NCBI RefSeq assembly: GCF_014645195.1
Contig: NZ_BMLK01000002.1
Coordinates: 186,001-250,000, forward strand
Direction: 5' to 3'
Length of the DNA stretch: 64,000 bases
Source: Novosphingobium indicum
Lineage (GTDB): Bacteria; Pseudomonadota; Alphaproteobacteria; Sphingomonadales; Sphingomonadaceae
This document shows positions 19,001 to 27,552 of this stretch, piece by piece. The notes under the pieces were generated by a model that had not been told where the DNA came from, did no database searches, and worked only from the letters and a program-made list of their open reading frames with translations. Every line of letters begins with the position of its first letter. Within the stretch, counting starts at the first letter, position 1. The position numbers and the translations under genes were made by a program.

Positions 19001-19231
19001 TTCGCTGATCTGCTGTGCTTTCCCGCCGGATGCGGGCATCGTGTAGATATCGCCGAGTACGTCGAAGACGATGGTCTTACCATCGGGCGAGACATCGAGC
19101 GAGGACCATGTGGTGCGGTCGGGATGCAGCGTCAGAACGCGTTCGGGCTTCATCGGCAGCTCGGCCGCGGCAGGCAGGGCTGCCATGCCGAGCCCCGCGA
19201 TGAGCAGGGCCTTCGCAATCAGTCGCGTCAT
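16028..19231 (-). CDS. TolB-propeller/amidohydrolase fusion protein, exported
   Basis: Protein of about 1067 aa with a signal peptide (MTRLIAKALLIAGLGMAALPAAAE). The first two thirds are WD40/TolB-like beta-propeller repeats, seen as repeated SPDG and TPDG motifs with GDIYTMPASGG-type strands. The last third is an amidohydrolase domain with the metal motif DVHDHIGE, His in VGMGSHGEAPG and the C-terminal GKLADLLILDSDP. It probably hydrolyses a peptide-like or cyclic amide in the periplasm. The start overlaps the PepSY gene stop by 4 nt (ATGA), so the two are coupled. This fusion occurs beside TonB receptors in sphingomonads and related bacteria. Confidence 0.9.
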   Translation of the reverse strand: MTRLIAKALLIAGLGMAALPAAAELPMKPERVLTLHPDRTTWSSLDVSPDGKTIVFDVLGDIYTMPASGGKAQQISEGLAFDSQPRFSPDGRWITFTSDRNGSENVWIARPDGSQAHSITAFDDETVMVSPTWSADGRAVFASRFRPDLNNYELWRFPLSSKPALLVPVKPAPDAPRDSWRSTLDASASADGRWLYYARRVGGLEFDLPTKWTVVRRDLATNEEQQVIAGPGGRGTQEEAYFAPRIAPDGRHLAYVTRREGKSMLRLRDLATGRDSALGQTQLDSMQASSWQGMVPGMAFTPDGKAIVLSRDGRFERQPTDGTRPDALPRQIDARVAVAPSTRFAIREETGPVESRLAMEPAPSPDGQHVAFAALGSLWVQDVGTSEARRLPIDRDMPMQPSWSPDGKRLAFATWSEADGGAIWTASADGAGTTRVSVLQAYYRDPVFTPDGRHLLVLRSALDERRQNFFEFGSLRASELVELDLQTDAARVMARGKFGGRPQLTGEAGIAYLFSGEGLIRIDLANGAKTTVAKVTGPSYYFVEGNSPVDDMRISPDGSTIAAAIGDRLYVLPRPSDPETAVDVLALDSPARVLPGLGADWFEWSGPTRLDAVVGTLWSRIDTATATETAQMRLTAVLPRTVPTDSLVLRGARVLTMAHRDRVLDNADVLVTGDRIAAVGPSGTLALPANVSIRDVRGKTIIPGLIDVHDHIGEIRRGNWSSELWGLRARLAYGVTTSFDPSTLSIDHVGYQGMVDAGLVLGPRIRSTGPAVFSKVRIGSLDDARRVLRRYSEGYRLSNLKEYRTGDREVRQWLAMAAREQHFMPTTEGALALKLDLTQILDGYAGNEHALPAPPLGDDVIAVMKAMRTSYDTTLSITNSGSPAMNWIIAREDPVVDDKLRRFWPSYAIREMLTSSRTFVPLSEVRFPVIARDAARLAEAGVLVGMGSHGEAPGIGYHWEMKAHVLGGMSPEAVLHAATAGSAETIGRLTDLGTIEPGKLADLLILDSDPREDIDATMDIEGVMRGGFLYDGQTLRALWPEADKAPQTSPSPAQNEFWLPTPDPTPN

Positions 19232-20391
19232 CGTCCGGTTCCGTTCCGTGGCTTTCGCCGCATTACCCGCCCGGGCCGTTTCTTCCACCACAAGTAAATG
19301 CCCGTGATGCACATTCCGAAGACAACGAGGCCGGACACGACCACCAGCAGTTCCGTCGGCCAACCGGCGATATGGCCGCTGTGAACAGGGTATAGCCAGC
19401 GGAACATCGCGAGGTTGTCGTTGCCGTGATAGGGATCGATCATTTCCGCCAGGCGGCCGCTCCCCGCATCGAAGTAGAAATAGATAGGTCCGAGGTCGTT
19501 GTAGCTCAGCACGCCGTTGTCGGTCAGCGTCACGCCGATCCGGTCCGCCGAGGCATCGTAGAGGACACTGGCCGGAAGCCATTGCCCGTTAATGCTGCCG
19601 GCGACGGATCGGGCCTCGTCCACGGCTGTTGCGAATGTCAGCGGGCCTTGCCCTTCGGTCGTCGGGAGCATCAGCTCGCGCTCGGGGACAAGGCGATCGA
19701 CCAGTGGTACGTAAGCCTCTGAGAAGAAGTTCATGCAGACTGAAGTGAGCGCCAGCAGCGTCAGTGGTACGATCAGCCAGAGCCCGAGCGAGCGGTGCAG
19801 GTCCATCATCAGGCGCGGGGTAGGGCTGCTAAAGCTGAAGCGCCACGTCCGCTTCCACTGCTTCCAGAAGGCACCGCGCGCGGGGAAGGTCAGATAGACC
19901 CCCACGAAATTGCTCACCAGCCAGGTCAGCGCCAGGGCGCCCATGAACCAGCGTCCATAGTCTCCCAGCATCAGCGTATAGTGCGCTTCGTGCAGCAACC
20001 GGGCCATGCCGCGCCGGTTCAGGGCAGGTGTGTCCGATCGGCTGGCGACCAGCCTTCCGGTCGCACGGTCGAGAAAGACCTGATCGGTTTCGACCGCCTG
20101 ATCGACGGGAGCGACGTTTACCGGAATACGGGCATCAGCGGCGACGGTAAGTGGAAAGGAGCGGACCGTGAGTTCGGGATGCCTCGCCCTAAACTGGTCG
20201 ACCAGCACCGAAACCGGCGGGGCTTCGGTTGCCGCAGGTTGGCGGAACAAGTCTGCATTGAGCGCGGCGTCGAGCGGTCGCAGGTAGACGAGGATGCTGC
20301 CGGACAGCGCGGCAAAGGCAAGGAAAACGAGGATGGTCAGGCCGGAGTAGCAGTGTGCCGCCATCCACAAATCGCGTCCCTTTATCGTCAT
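19228..20391 (-). CDS. PepSY-associated transmembrane protein (PiuB-like)
   Basis: Inner-membrane protein of 387 aa. It has an N-terminal membrane segment (GLTILVFLAFAALSGSILVYL), a periplasmic PepSY region, conserved LLHEAHYTLMLGDYGRWFMG and DLHRSLGLWLIVPLTLLALTS segments with membrane-embedded His, and a last helix near the C-terminus. Members are linked to siderophore uptake and periplasmic ferric-siderophore reduction. It is upstream of and coupled to the TolB-amidohydrolase gene, and 29 nt downstream of the PaiB-like gene on the same strand. Confidence 0.88.
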   Translation of the reverse strand: MTIKGRDLWMAAHCYSGLTILVFLAFAALSGSILVYLRPLDAALNADLFRQPAATEAPPVSVLVDQFRARHPELTVRSFPLTVAADARIPVNVAPVDQAVETDQVFLDRATGRLVASRSDTPALNRRGMARLLHEAHYTLMLGDYGRWFMGALALTWLVSNFVGVYLTFPARGAFWKQWKRTWRFSFSSPTPRLMMDLHRSLGLWLIVPLTLLALTSVCMNFFSEAYVPLVDRLVPERELMLPTTEGQGPLTFATAVDEARSVAGSINGQWLPASVLYDASADRIGVTLTDNGVLSYNDLGPIYFYFDAGSGRLAEMIDPYHGNDNLAMFRWLYPVHSGHIAGWPTELLVVVSGLVVFGMCITGIYLWWKKRPGRVMRRKPRNGTGR

Positions 20392-20420
20392 TGTCCTTTC
20401 ACCCGTTCTCCTATCTCGGC

Positions 20421-21026
20421 TCAGCGCAGGCGGTCGCGGTTCAATGCGCGAACCCAGCTGCGCATGGCCTCGTCCGGATGCGCTTCCACGAGCTGGCGCA
20501 GCACCGCGTCGTCCTCATCCTGTGCCAGCTTGAATGTGGCATCGATGGTCGTGACACGGGCCTCGAAGCCGATGATCGCGCCCAGCATGGCATCGTAGCG
20601 TTCGCCAAGTTCAGGAGCGCGCCATGGCTCCTTGCGGCCGGCTTCGCAGGTTTCCACCAGTCGCGCCACTGCAGTTTCGGTCAGCGCCTCGTCGAAACGC
20701 ACCTCTGCCTCGATGCGTAGGGCAGCATAGTTCCACGTCGGGCCCCAGTTACGCCGGCCGCTGTGCTCGGGTGAGACGTATCCCTGCGGGCCGGTGAACA
20801 GGAAGTGGGCCTGCGGCTTGGCGGAGAGCAGCTCGTACAGCGGACGGCGGCGCGACATGTGGCCGAGCAGTCCGGTCAGGCGTCCGTCTTCGTCGTACTG
20901 CCCCAGCATGGGCAACATCGTGGCCGTCGTGATCGGCGCAGCTTCGGACAGCACCCAGGCAAGCGGATATTGCGCGACGAGACGGCGCACGTCCTCGTTG
21001 CCGTGTTGCGTGAACAACGCGGTCAT
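20421..21026 (-). CDS. FMN-binding negative transcriptional regulator, PaiB-like
   Basis: Protein of about 201 aa in the PaiB/FMN-binding split-barrel family. It contains ALRIEAEVRFDE with its surrounding barrel, and the C-terminal KLAQDEDDAVLRQLV that matches the family's KLSQ block. ATG at 21026 fits the family N-terminus (LFTQHGNEDVRRLV); a GTG at 21065 is in frame but adds an unlikely leader. PaiB proteins were linked to repression of degradative enzymes in Bacillus, though many probably bind flavin or haem. Here it heads the PaiB-PepSY-amidohydrolase unit and is divergent from a MocR gene. Confidence 0.87.
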   Translation of the reverse strand: MTALFTQHGNEDVRRLVAQYPLAWVLSEAAPITTATMLPMLGQYDEDGRLTGLLGHMSRRRPLYELLSAKPQAHFLFTGPQGYVSPEHSGRRNWGPTWNYAALRIEAEVRFDEALTETAVARLVETCEAGRKEPWRAPELGERYDAMLGAIIGFEARVTTIDATFKLAQDEDDAVLRQLVEAHPDEAMRSWVRALNRDRLR

Positions 21027-21215
21027 CCCTGGGCGCTGCCGTCGATAGCAGTCTTGTGCATGCACACGATCACCGGATCTCCGAACTTGCCTGTTTCTTC
21101 CCTCAGTGCTCGCGGTTCAGTGGACCCTGTACAAGTGCCAATCGGTGTTAATGGCATGGTCCAATTGCCGACCGGGTGCTAAACCGCCATTGCAACCAGA
21201 GGAGATGCACTGCAG

Positions 21216-22667
21216 ATGTTGCGACCCTGGCAGATATCGCTTGGCGCGCGGATCGACCCGGCCCGCGACACGCCGATCTACATGCAGATCATCCACGCGC
21301 TGATCCGCGACATCGAAACTGGTAGGCTGGCTTCGGGGACCTATCTGCCAAGCAGCCGCGAACTGGCTGCCGCGCTCGAGGTGAATCGCAAGACGGTCGT
21401 GCTCGCCTACGAAGACCTGATCGCGCAGGGCTGGCTATCGACGGAAGGTACCCGGGGGACCGTCGTTTCGCGTTCGCTGCCGACCCCGCCGACGCCCACG
21501 GCCGTGGCAGAAGCGATGGCGGAGGATACGCACTACCGTTTCGCTCCACCGCCCGAGCGGCCGCTGGCCCTGCCCGGGGGCGGAGGGATCAAACTCGACG
21601 AAGGTGCGCCAGATGGGCGGCTTTTCCCCGCCGACCAGCTGGCTCGCGCCTATCGTTCGGCGGTGCAGCGGGCCTCGCGAACGAACCGCATGCAGTATCG
21701 CGACCCACGCGGTTCGCCGCGGCTGTGCGAGCAGATCGCCGAGATGTTGCGATCGCAGCGAGGGCTCAACTTCACGGGGGCCAACATCTGCATCACCCGT
21801 GGCAGCCAGAACGGGCTTTTTCTCGCGCTGCAGGTACTGATTCAGCCGGGCGATGCGGTGATCGTCGAGGAGCTTACCTATGAGCCCGCCGTCGCCGCCA
21901 TTCAGGCGCTTGGCGGCAAAGTCATCCCCGTCCGGCTGGACGAAGGCGGGATCGATGTCGTGGAGATGGAGGCGGCCTGTCGTCGCCATGCAGTCCGGGC
22001 GGTGTTTCTTACCCCGCATCACCAGTTTCCCACGACGGTGGCGCTCAGGCCGGAGCGACGTTTGCAGGTGCTGGAGGTCGCACGCCAATTCGGCGTCGCC
22101 ATCATCGAGGACGACTACGACCACGAATTTCATTTCCAGTCGCAGCCGCTGCTACCCATGGCCGGCTATGCGCCGGGGCAGGTGATCTATCTCGGCTCGA
22201 TGTCGAAGCTGCTTCTGCCTGCCCTGCGGATCGGTTATCTCGCGGCACCGGAGCCGGTGATCGAGGCCATTGCCCACCGGGTCTCGCTGACCGATGGCAT
22301 GGGGAATACGATAACCGAAGACACCTGTGCCGACCTGATCGCAAGTGGCGAAGTCAGGCGTCATGCCCGCAAGGCCTGGCGCGCCTATGCGGAGCGGCGA
22401 GAGCACTTTGCCGAGCTCTTGCGACGGGAACTGGCGGGGCATGCAGAGTTCACCATGCCCGATGGCGGGCTTGCCTTCTGGGTTCGCTTCGACGGTGACC
22501 TCGACTCCATCGAGAGCAGGGCGAGGGAGGCCGGGTTGCGCTTTGCCAGCCATCGCTCCTTCATGGCGCGGGATACGGCGCAAAAGGGGCTGCGGCTCGG
22601 TTTCGCCAGCCTCGACGAGGATGAAGCCGAACGCGCGGTGGCGGCGCTGGCGAAAGCGGCCCGCTGA
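21216..22667 (+). CDS. MocR/PdxR-type regulator (GntR HTH plus aminotransferase fold)
   Basis: Protein of 483 aa. The N-terminal GntR winged HTH (PIYMQIIHALIRDIETGRLASGT, then LPSSRELAAALEVNRKTVV) is joined to a fold-type-I aminotransferase domain with the PLP-binding Lys in YLGSMSKLLLPALRIGY. Such regulators sense PLP or an amino compound and bind direct repeats. It is divergent from the PaiB-like gene and precedes a TonB receptor whose leader carries two TGGTCCC repeats, so it is the likely regulator of both units. Confidence 0.93.
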   Translation: MLRPWQISLGARIDPARDTPIYMQIIHALIRDIETGRLASGTYLPSSRELAAALEVNRKTVVLAYEDLIAQGWLSTEGTRGTVVSRSLPTPPTPTAVAEAMAEDTHYRFAPPPERPLALPGGGGIKLDEGAPDGRLFPADQLARAYRSAVQRASRTNRMQYRDPRGSPRLCEQIAEMLRSQRGLNFTGANICITRGSQNGLFLALQVLIQPGDAVIVEELTYEPAVAAIQALGGKVIPVRLDEGGIDVVEMEAACRRHAVRAVFLTPHHQFPTTVALRPERRLQVLEVARQFGVAIIEDDYDHEFHFQSQPLLPMAGYAPGQVIYLGSMSKLLLPALRIGYLAAPEPVIEAIAHRVSLTDGMGNTITEDTCADLIASGEVRRHARKAWRAYAERREHFAELLRRELAGHAEFTMPDGGLAFWVRFDGDLDSIESRAREAGLRFASHRSFMARDTAQKGLRLGFASLDEDEAERAVAALAKAAR

Positions 22668-22683
22668 GGGCATCGTGACCCAC

Positions 22684-22712
22684 TGGTCCCTTGCAGAAAT
22701 CGGATTGGTCCC
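22684..22712. promoter_or_regulatory. Direct repeat TGGTCCC x2, candidate MocR operator
   Basis: TGGTCCC occurs at 22684-22690 and 22706-22712, 22 bp apart and on the same helical face, within similar contexts (ACTGGTCCCTTG and ATTGGTCCCCTG). It lies between the MocR gene and the TonB receptor start. Related TGGACC (21121-21126) and TGGTCC (21157-21162) lie in the MocR/PaiB divergent gap. Confidence 0.5.
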
Positions 22713-22846
22713 CTGAACCGTCACAACTTGGATGTTTTGTGCGGACTAGTGTTGAATCAGTGTCGGGCGTACTGGAAGTCCTAGGGAAGAGGATTGGCAC
22801 CAGCATTCTGCAACAGCGGGGTTGCATCACAGTGAGGGATCGAACC

Positions 22847-24991
22847 ATGTCGACCAGTTCCAAGCGCATTCATCCGGGAGCTGCAGGGGGCAGCCGACTG
22901 GCCCTTGCCGTAGCCATGGCGACACTCGCCACGCCGGCGTTCGCGCAGGATGCGAAGGAAATCGTCGTCACCGCGCAGCAGGTGAACGCGACCCACGTCG
23001 AGAATGGAGGTTCGGCAGGCGTACTTGGCAACAAGCCGGCCGAAGACCTGCCTTTCAACGTCCGCAGCTTCGATGAGACGTTGATCCTCAACCAGCAGCC
23101 CAGATCGCTGGGTGAAGTGCTGGAAAACGACCCGACCATCCGCACGACTTACGGTTTCGGCAACGCAGCGGAGACTTTTGTCATTCGAGGCTTCCAGCTC
23201 TACGGAGACGACATCGGCCTCAACGGCCTGTACGGCATCACGCCGCGCCAGCTTATTGCCCCGGAGCTGTTCGAGCAGGTTCAGGTCCTCAACGGGTCCT
23301 CGGCTTTCCTCAACGGTGCCGCTCCCGGCGGTTCGGGCCTCGGCGGCAGTGTCAATCTGCTGCTCAAGCATGCGGGGCAGAGGGACCTCAACCGGGTGAC
23401 GCTGGGCTATACTTCGGACTCGCACTTCGGCGGCAGCTTCGACGTGTCGCGCCGGTTCGGTGACTTCGGCATCCGCATCAACGGCAACTATCAGGATGGC
23501 CAGACCGGCATCGACCGGGAAAAGCGCATGACGCAGGTTCTCGGCGTCGGTCTCGACTGGTCTAGCGGTCCGGTGCGCATGAGCCTCGACATGGCCTACC
23601 AGAAGGTGCGCGTCGACGATTTGCGGCCCAAGGTCACGATCTACACGCCGGTGGTGCCGCGTGTTCCGGGCGCCAGCGACAACTATTCGCAGGAATACAC
23701 CTACTCCAAGCTGCGCGATGTCTTCGGCGTGTTCAATCTTGAATATGATTTCGCCGACAACGCCACGATGTGGTTCAAGGCGGGTGCCCGCGACGGGTCG
23801 GAGGACGGCATCTATGGCGGCTTCAACCTTTTCGATGCGGCGACCGGCGATGGTTCGGGCAATGCGCTCTACGTGCCGCGCACGGACAACAACGAAGCGG
23901 TCGAGATTGGCGCGCGGGCCAAGGTCGGCAGCGCCATTACGCAGGAATTCGTGATCGGTGCCAATGCCAGCTGGCAGGTGAACCGCAACGCTTTTGACTT
24001 CCTCTACGGGCCGAATTTTGCCGGCTTCCCAACGAACCTTTACGATACGCCGCAGGTGGACATTCCCAGTTCGACACTTGTCGGCGGCGATCTCGACGAT
24101 CCCTATCCGATCTCGCGTACGCGCCTCTGGTCGGCCTTCGCCTCGGACACCATCGGGTTCTGGGATGACAGGATCCTGGTGACGGGCGGGCTCCGTCTGC
24201 AGACGATCAAGGTCAAGGCTTACGGCAACTACGACGGCGGATTGCTGGCATCGGTGTACGACGATGACGCGGTGACCCCGGTTGTCGGCGTGGTGGTCAA
24301 GCCGGTGGAAGGGCTATCGCTCTACGCCAACCGGATCGAGGCGCTGCAGCAAGGCCCGAGTGCGGGCTTTGGTGCGGCGAACTTCGACGAGGTATTTCCG
24401 CCTTATGTTTCGACCCAGTACGAGGTCGGCGGCAAGGTCAAGGTCGGCCCGATGTTCGCCAGCCTTGCCTGGTACCAGATCGAGAAGCCCTATGGCTACA
24501 TCGACAACAGCACGCTGATCTACGCCATCAACGGCACACAGCGGAACCGCGGCGTCGAATTCACGCTGAACGGCGAAGTGCTACCCGGCCTGCGCCTGAT
24601 CTCCGGCGCATCGGTGACCAAGGCCAAGCTTCTGGCGTCGACTGATCCCAATGCGGGTTCCGAAGCCAAGGGCGTGCCCGACTGGACGGCCAACGCCAAT
24701 GTCGAGTGGGACGTGCCCTTCGTGCCGGGCTTCACGCTGACCGGCCGTGTGACGCATACCGGCAAGCAGTGGGTCGATGTGGCGAACACGCTTCGTTTGC
24801 CGAGTTGGACGGTGTTCAACGCCGGTGCGCGCTATGTCCTTGCTGCCGGCGATGTCCCGGTCACGTTCCGCTTCAACGTCGATAACATCGCGGACAAGCG
24901 CTATTGGGCTTCTGCTTACGACGACTTCTCGGCGGCGTTGCTGCAGGGGCAGCCGCGCACCTTCAAGGCGTCGATCTCCGCCGATTTCTAA
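22847..24991 (+). CDS. TonB-dependent siderophore-type receptor
   Basis: Outer-membrane receptor of 714 aa with a signal peptide ending ATPAFAQ, the TonB box EIVVTAQQ, and a plug with ETFVIRGFQLYGDDIGLNGLYG and PGGSGLGGSVNL, resembling the FpvA/FhuA siderophore subfamily. The barrel ends in an aromatic residue (SISADF). ATG at 22847 follows GAGGGAT. It lies just after the MocR gene and near PepSY and PaiB-like genes, which fits ferric-siderophore or amino-compound uptake. It ends before a clear terminator. Confidence 0.93.
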   Translation: MSTSSKRIHPGAAGGSRLALAVAMATLATPAFAQDAKEIVVTAQQVNATHVENGGSAGVLGNKPAEDLPFNVRSFDETLILNQQPRSLGEVLENDPTIRTTYGFGNAAETFVIRGFQLYGDDIGLNGLYGITPRQLIAPELFEQVQVLNGSSAFLNGAAPGGSGLGGSVNLLLKHAGQRDLNRVTLGYTSDSHFGGSFDVSRRFGDFGIRINGNYQDGQTGIDREKRMTQVLGVGLDWSSGPVRMSLDMAYQKVRVDDLRPKVTIYTPVVPRVPGASDNYSQEYTYSKLRDVFGVFNLEYDFADNATMWFKAGARDGSEDGIYGGFNLFDAATGDGSGNALYVPRTDNNEAVEIGARAKVGSAITQEFVIGANASWQVNRNAFDFLYGPNFAGFPTNLYDTPQVDIPSSTLVGGDLDDPYPISRTRLWSAFASDTIGFWDDRILVTGGLRLQTIKVKAYGNYDGGLLASVYDDDAVTPVVGVVVKPVEGLSLYANRIEALQQGPSAGFGAANFDEVFPPYVSTQYEVGGKVKVGPMFASLAWYQIEKPYGYIDNSTLIYAINGTQRNRGVEFTLNGEVLPGLRLISGASVTKAKLLASTDPNAGSEAKGVPDWTANANVEWDVPFVPGFTLTGRVTHTGKQWVDVANTLRLPSWTVFNAGARYVLAAGDVPVTFRFNVDNIADKRYWASAYDDFSAALLQGQPRTFKASISADF

Positions 24992-25011
24992 TTATCGTTC
25001 CATTCTGACTG

Positions 25012-25044
25012 GCGAGGCCGGCCTTCGTGCCGGTCTCGCTTTTT
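25012..25044 (+). terminator. Rho-independent terminator
   Basis: GCGAGGCCGGC (25012-25022) pairs with GCCGGTCTCGC (25029-25039), 11 bp with one G-T pair, followed by TTTTT. It ends the TonB receptor transcript. Confidence 0.85.
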
Positions 25045-25092
25045 CCGTCTTCGCCTGCATTCGGGTAGAAGAGGGCGGCAAGGAAGTTTCCA

Positions 25093-26061
25093 ATGTCCCA
25101 GTCTCCTTTTCCGGACGATGACGTCGATCCTGAAATCCGTGCGTGGCTCACGCAGATGTTTGCTGCGTCGGCCGCGCTGGGAGCAGGGCCGGACACGCCC
25201 CTCCACGAGCGTCGCGCGATTGCCGAAGAGCAGCGCAAGCCATGGTGCACGGGCGGCCCGGCGATGCATTCGAGCGAGGAGCTGTACATCGGTGATCCTG
25301 CTGTCCGCGTGCGTATCCACCGTCCTGTCGAAGCCGAAACGCTTCCGGTCCTGATCTATATGCACGGTGGGGGCTGGACGCTTTTCAGTATCGACACTCA
25401 CGACCGGCTGATGCGCGAATATGCGGCGCGGGCAGGTGTCGCCGTATTGGGCGTCGACTACCGGCTGGCTCCCGAGCATCGCTTCCCGGCACCTCTGAAC
25501 GATGTGGCCGGCGTGCTCGATTGGCTGCGTGCCGAAGGGGCATCGCATGGCCTCGATCCGAGCCGCTATGCCATCGGCGGAGACAGTGCCGGAGCCAATC
25601 TGTCGCTTGCCAGTGCTATCCGCAGGCGCGACGCAGGCCTTCCCATGCCGCGCGCGCTCCTGCTGAACTACGGGGCGTTCGATCGGAGCGCCCATCCGAG
25701 CTACGACCGCTATGGCGACGGCGACCGGTACATGCTCACCGGTCCAGAAATGGACGCCTTCTGGGAGACCTATCTGGGGGAAGGCCCGTCCGACGATCCG
25801 CTGTTAGAGCCGCTCGGTGCCGATCTGCAGGGGCTCTGTCCGGCATGGCTCTGTGTGGCGCAGTGCGACATCCTGCTCGATGAAAACGAGGAAATGGCCA
25901 GTCGGCTGCAAGCCGCCGGCAATCCGGTCGCATGTCGCATCTACGAAGGCGCGACGCACAGCTTCCTGGAGGCGGCCGAGATATCGGGGCTGGCGGTGCA
26001 GGCGATCGATGATGCCTCGACATGGCTTGCGTCGCAGTTGCGGGGGGCCGCAGCGACCTGA
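25093..26061 (+). CDS. Alpha/beta-hydrolase, HSL-type esterase/lipase
   Basis: Protein of 322 aa in the hormone-sensitive-lipase family. The oxyanion motif HGGGW and the nucleophile motif GGDSAGAN are clear, with the catalytic Asp in CDILLDENE and His in ATHSF near the C-terminus. It hydrolyses esters of short or medium acids; no natural substrate is implied. It is separated from the TonB receptor by a terminator, so it has its own promoter. Confidence 0.92.
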   Translation: MSQSPFPDDDVDPEIRAWLTQMFAASAALGAGPDTPLHERRAIAEEQRKPWCTGGPAMHSSEELYIGDPAVRVRIHRPVEAETLPVLIYMHGGGWTLFSIDTHDRLMREYAARAGVAVLGVDYRLAPEHRFPAPLNDVAGVLDWLRAEGASHGLDPSRYAIGGDSAGANLSLASAIRRRDAGLPMPRALLLNYGAFDRSAHPSYDRYGDGDRYMLTGPEMDAFWETYLGEGPSDDPLLEPLGADLQGLCPAWLCVAQCDILLDENEEMASRLQAAGNPVACRIYEGATHSFLEAAEISGLAVQAIDDASTWLASQLRGAAAT

Positions 26062-26130
26062 GTGTAGCGGCTGGGAGGAATGGCCCAAGGGGCATGTTGT
26101 ACCTGGCCGAATTTGCGCCATGGTCGCTGC

Positions 26131-26577
26131 ATGACGGTTTCTTCCCTCCCCCGGCCGGTGGTGGTTCTCGGCCTTGCCGGTATCGCTCCACAGGTCTTCT
26201 GCCTTGCCGTGGCCCTTTTCTCGCATGACTGGCGCTGGATCGCGCTTGCGGCCGGATGCTTCTACGCGAGCCTGATCCTGTCGTTTCTGGGCGGCATGTG
26301 GTGGATGCTGGCGTTGCAGCACAAGGTCTCGGACTGGAGCCCCTATGTCGTTGCGGTCATCCCCAGTCTGGCGGGCTGGGCGGCTGTGCTTCCGTGGTGC
26401 CTGGGGTGGACATGGCCGGCACCTGCGCTGGTATTTCTCGCTCTCCTGCTGGGAGCAAGTCCTTTGGTCGACCGGGAATTGTCCCGCCGGTTCACATTCG
26501 ATCCGGCCTGGCTCAAACTGCGCTGGGTAATGGCGTCGGGGCTGGGCGCGTCTACTCTGCTGCTTGGGCTGAGTTGA
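26131..26577 (+). CDS. DUF3429 inner-membrane protein
   Basis: Small hydrophobic protein of 148 aa with four to five membrane helices, fitting the DUF3429 family (ALFSHDWRWIALAAGCFYASLILSFLGGMWW). The function is unknown. ATG at 26131 starts directly before the first helix; upstream in-frame codons look non-coding. Its 3' end overlaps the convergent flavoprotein gene by 26 nt. In several bacteria DUF3429 genes sit near light- or stress-related flavoprotein genes, which fits this neighbourhood (weak inference). Confidence 0.8.
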   Translation: MTVSSLPRPVVVLGLAGIAPQVFCLAVALFSHDWRWIALAAGCFYASLILSFLGGMWWMLALQHKVSDWSPYVVAVIPSLAGWAAVLPWCLGWTWPAPALVFLALLLGASPLVDRELSRRFTFDPAWLKLRWVMASGLGASTLLLGLS

Positions 26578-27535
26578 CCGCTTCGCACGGCAGGTCGCCG
26601 ATATTGCCGGAAAGGGACCTTGCGACCGTTTCCGCCAATGCGTTACCCGATAGCCAGGCACCCTCTATCGTTGGAGCGCGGCACCAGTCGCCGCATGCAC
26701 CAAGCCGGCGTTCTTCGTTCCATAAAAGCAGGTCCTGTTCGCCGCGAGGGCGCGCATAGCGCCAGCGATGGGCCTTCAGGAATGTTGTTGGCGGCAGATC
26801 GGCGTTCGTTTGCTGGCGAAAGGCTTCCAGAAGGTCGTTTGCGACATCTTTTGCGTCGCGCTCAAGGTTCGGGCGCGACCACGCTGCGTCTGCCTGGATG
26901 ACCCAGCATTCTCTGTCGGGCCGGTCGGGTTTGGTATTGTCGCGCGCAGCCCAGCTGAGCGGCGGCGAGTCGCTGAGAAAGGTGGTTTCGATATCGAGGG
27001 GCTCGGCAAAGCTTGCCATGACTGTCCAGCAGGCGACCGACCGCACCGATGCGGCTTCGCTCGCCATCGCCAGATCGTGCAAGGAGAGCAGCGCCGCGGC
27101 TTGCTCGGCAGGGGTCGCCATCAATACGGCATAGAACGGACCTTCTTGGAACCCGTCTCCGGCGACATGCCAGCCGGTATCGTCCCGAAACGTGCGATTG
27201 ACATGGGTGCGGAAACGGACATCCAGATTGTCGCACATTGCGCCAACCAGCGCGCCCATGCTGGGCGTGCCGACCATGGCCCCGGCAGGACCGGACCACC
27301 ATCGCGCCAGAACGCCTTCGCGAGTCCACCGGGCCGCTTTGGCGCTGAACAGCGGGTCGCGCGCGACAAGATAAGGCGCGCCGAAATCCCATGCACCTTC
27401 TTCGATGGAGAGGCTGGAAAGCCGGCCGCCCGGACGCTTGCCCTTGTCGAAGAGAACCGCGTCGATCTGGTAATCGGCCAGGCGTTCGGCACAGGCAAGG
27501 CCGGCTATCCCGGCACCCACAATCGCTACCCGCAC
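26552..27535 (-). CDS. FAD-dependent oxidoreductase, COG3380/renalase-like
   Basis: Flavoprotein of 327 aa. The N-terminal GAGIAGLACAERLADYQIDAVLFDKG is a dinucleotide-binding fold, followed by KRPGGRLSS (the R-x-GGR motif of amine-oxidase-like flavoproteins) and DFGAPYLVARDP. The C-terminus has HRWRYARP and GDWCRAPTIEGAWLSGNALA, typical of COG3380. GTG at 27535 has AGGAG 9 nt upstream. It lies 17 nt after folE on the same strand. In light-controlled gene sets of other bacteria, folE and such flavoproteins occur with photolyase or cryptochrome genes; here a LOV regulator is adjacent. Confidence 0.85.
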   Translation of the reverse strand: MRVAIVGAGIAGLACAERLADYQIDAVLFDKGKRPGGRLSSLSIEEGAWDFGAPYLVARDPLFSAKAARWTREGVLARWWSGPAGAMVGTPSMGALVGAMCDNLDVRFRTHVNRTFRDDTGWHVAGDGFQEGPFYAVLMATPAEQAAALLSLHDLAMASEAASVRSVACWTVMASFAEPLDIETTFLSDSPPLSWAARDNTKPDRPDRECWVIQADAAWSRPNLERDAKDVANDLLEAFRQQTNADLPPTTFLKAHRWRYARPRGEQDLLLWNEERRLGACGDWCRAPTIEGAWLSGNALAETVARSLSGNIGDLPCEAVNSAQAAE

Positions 27536-27552
27536 AATTGTCAGCTCCTGCC

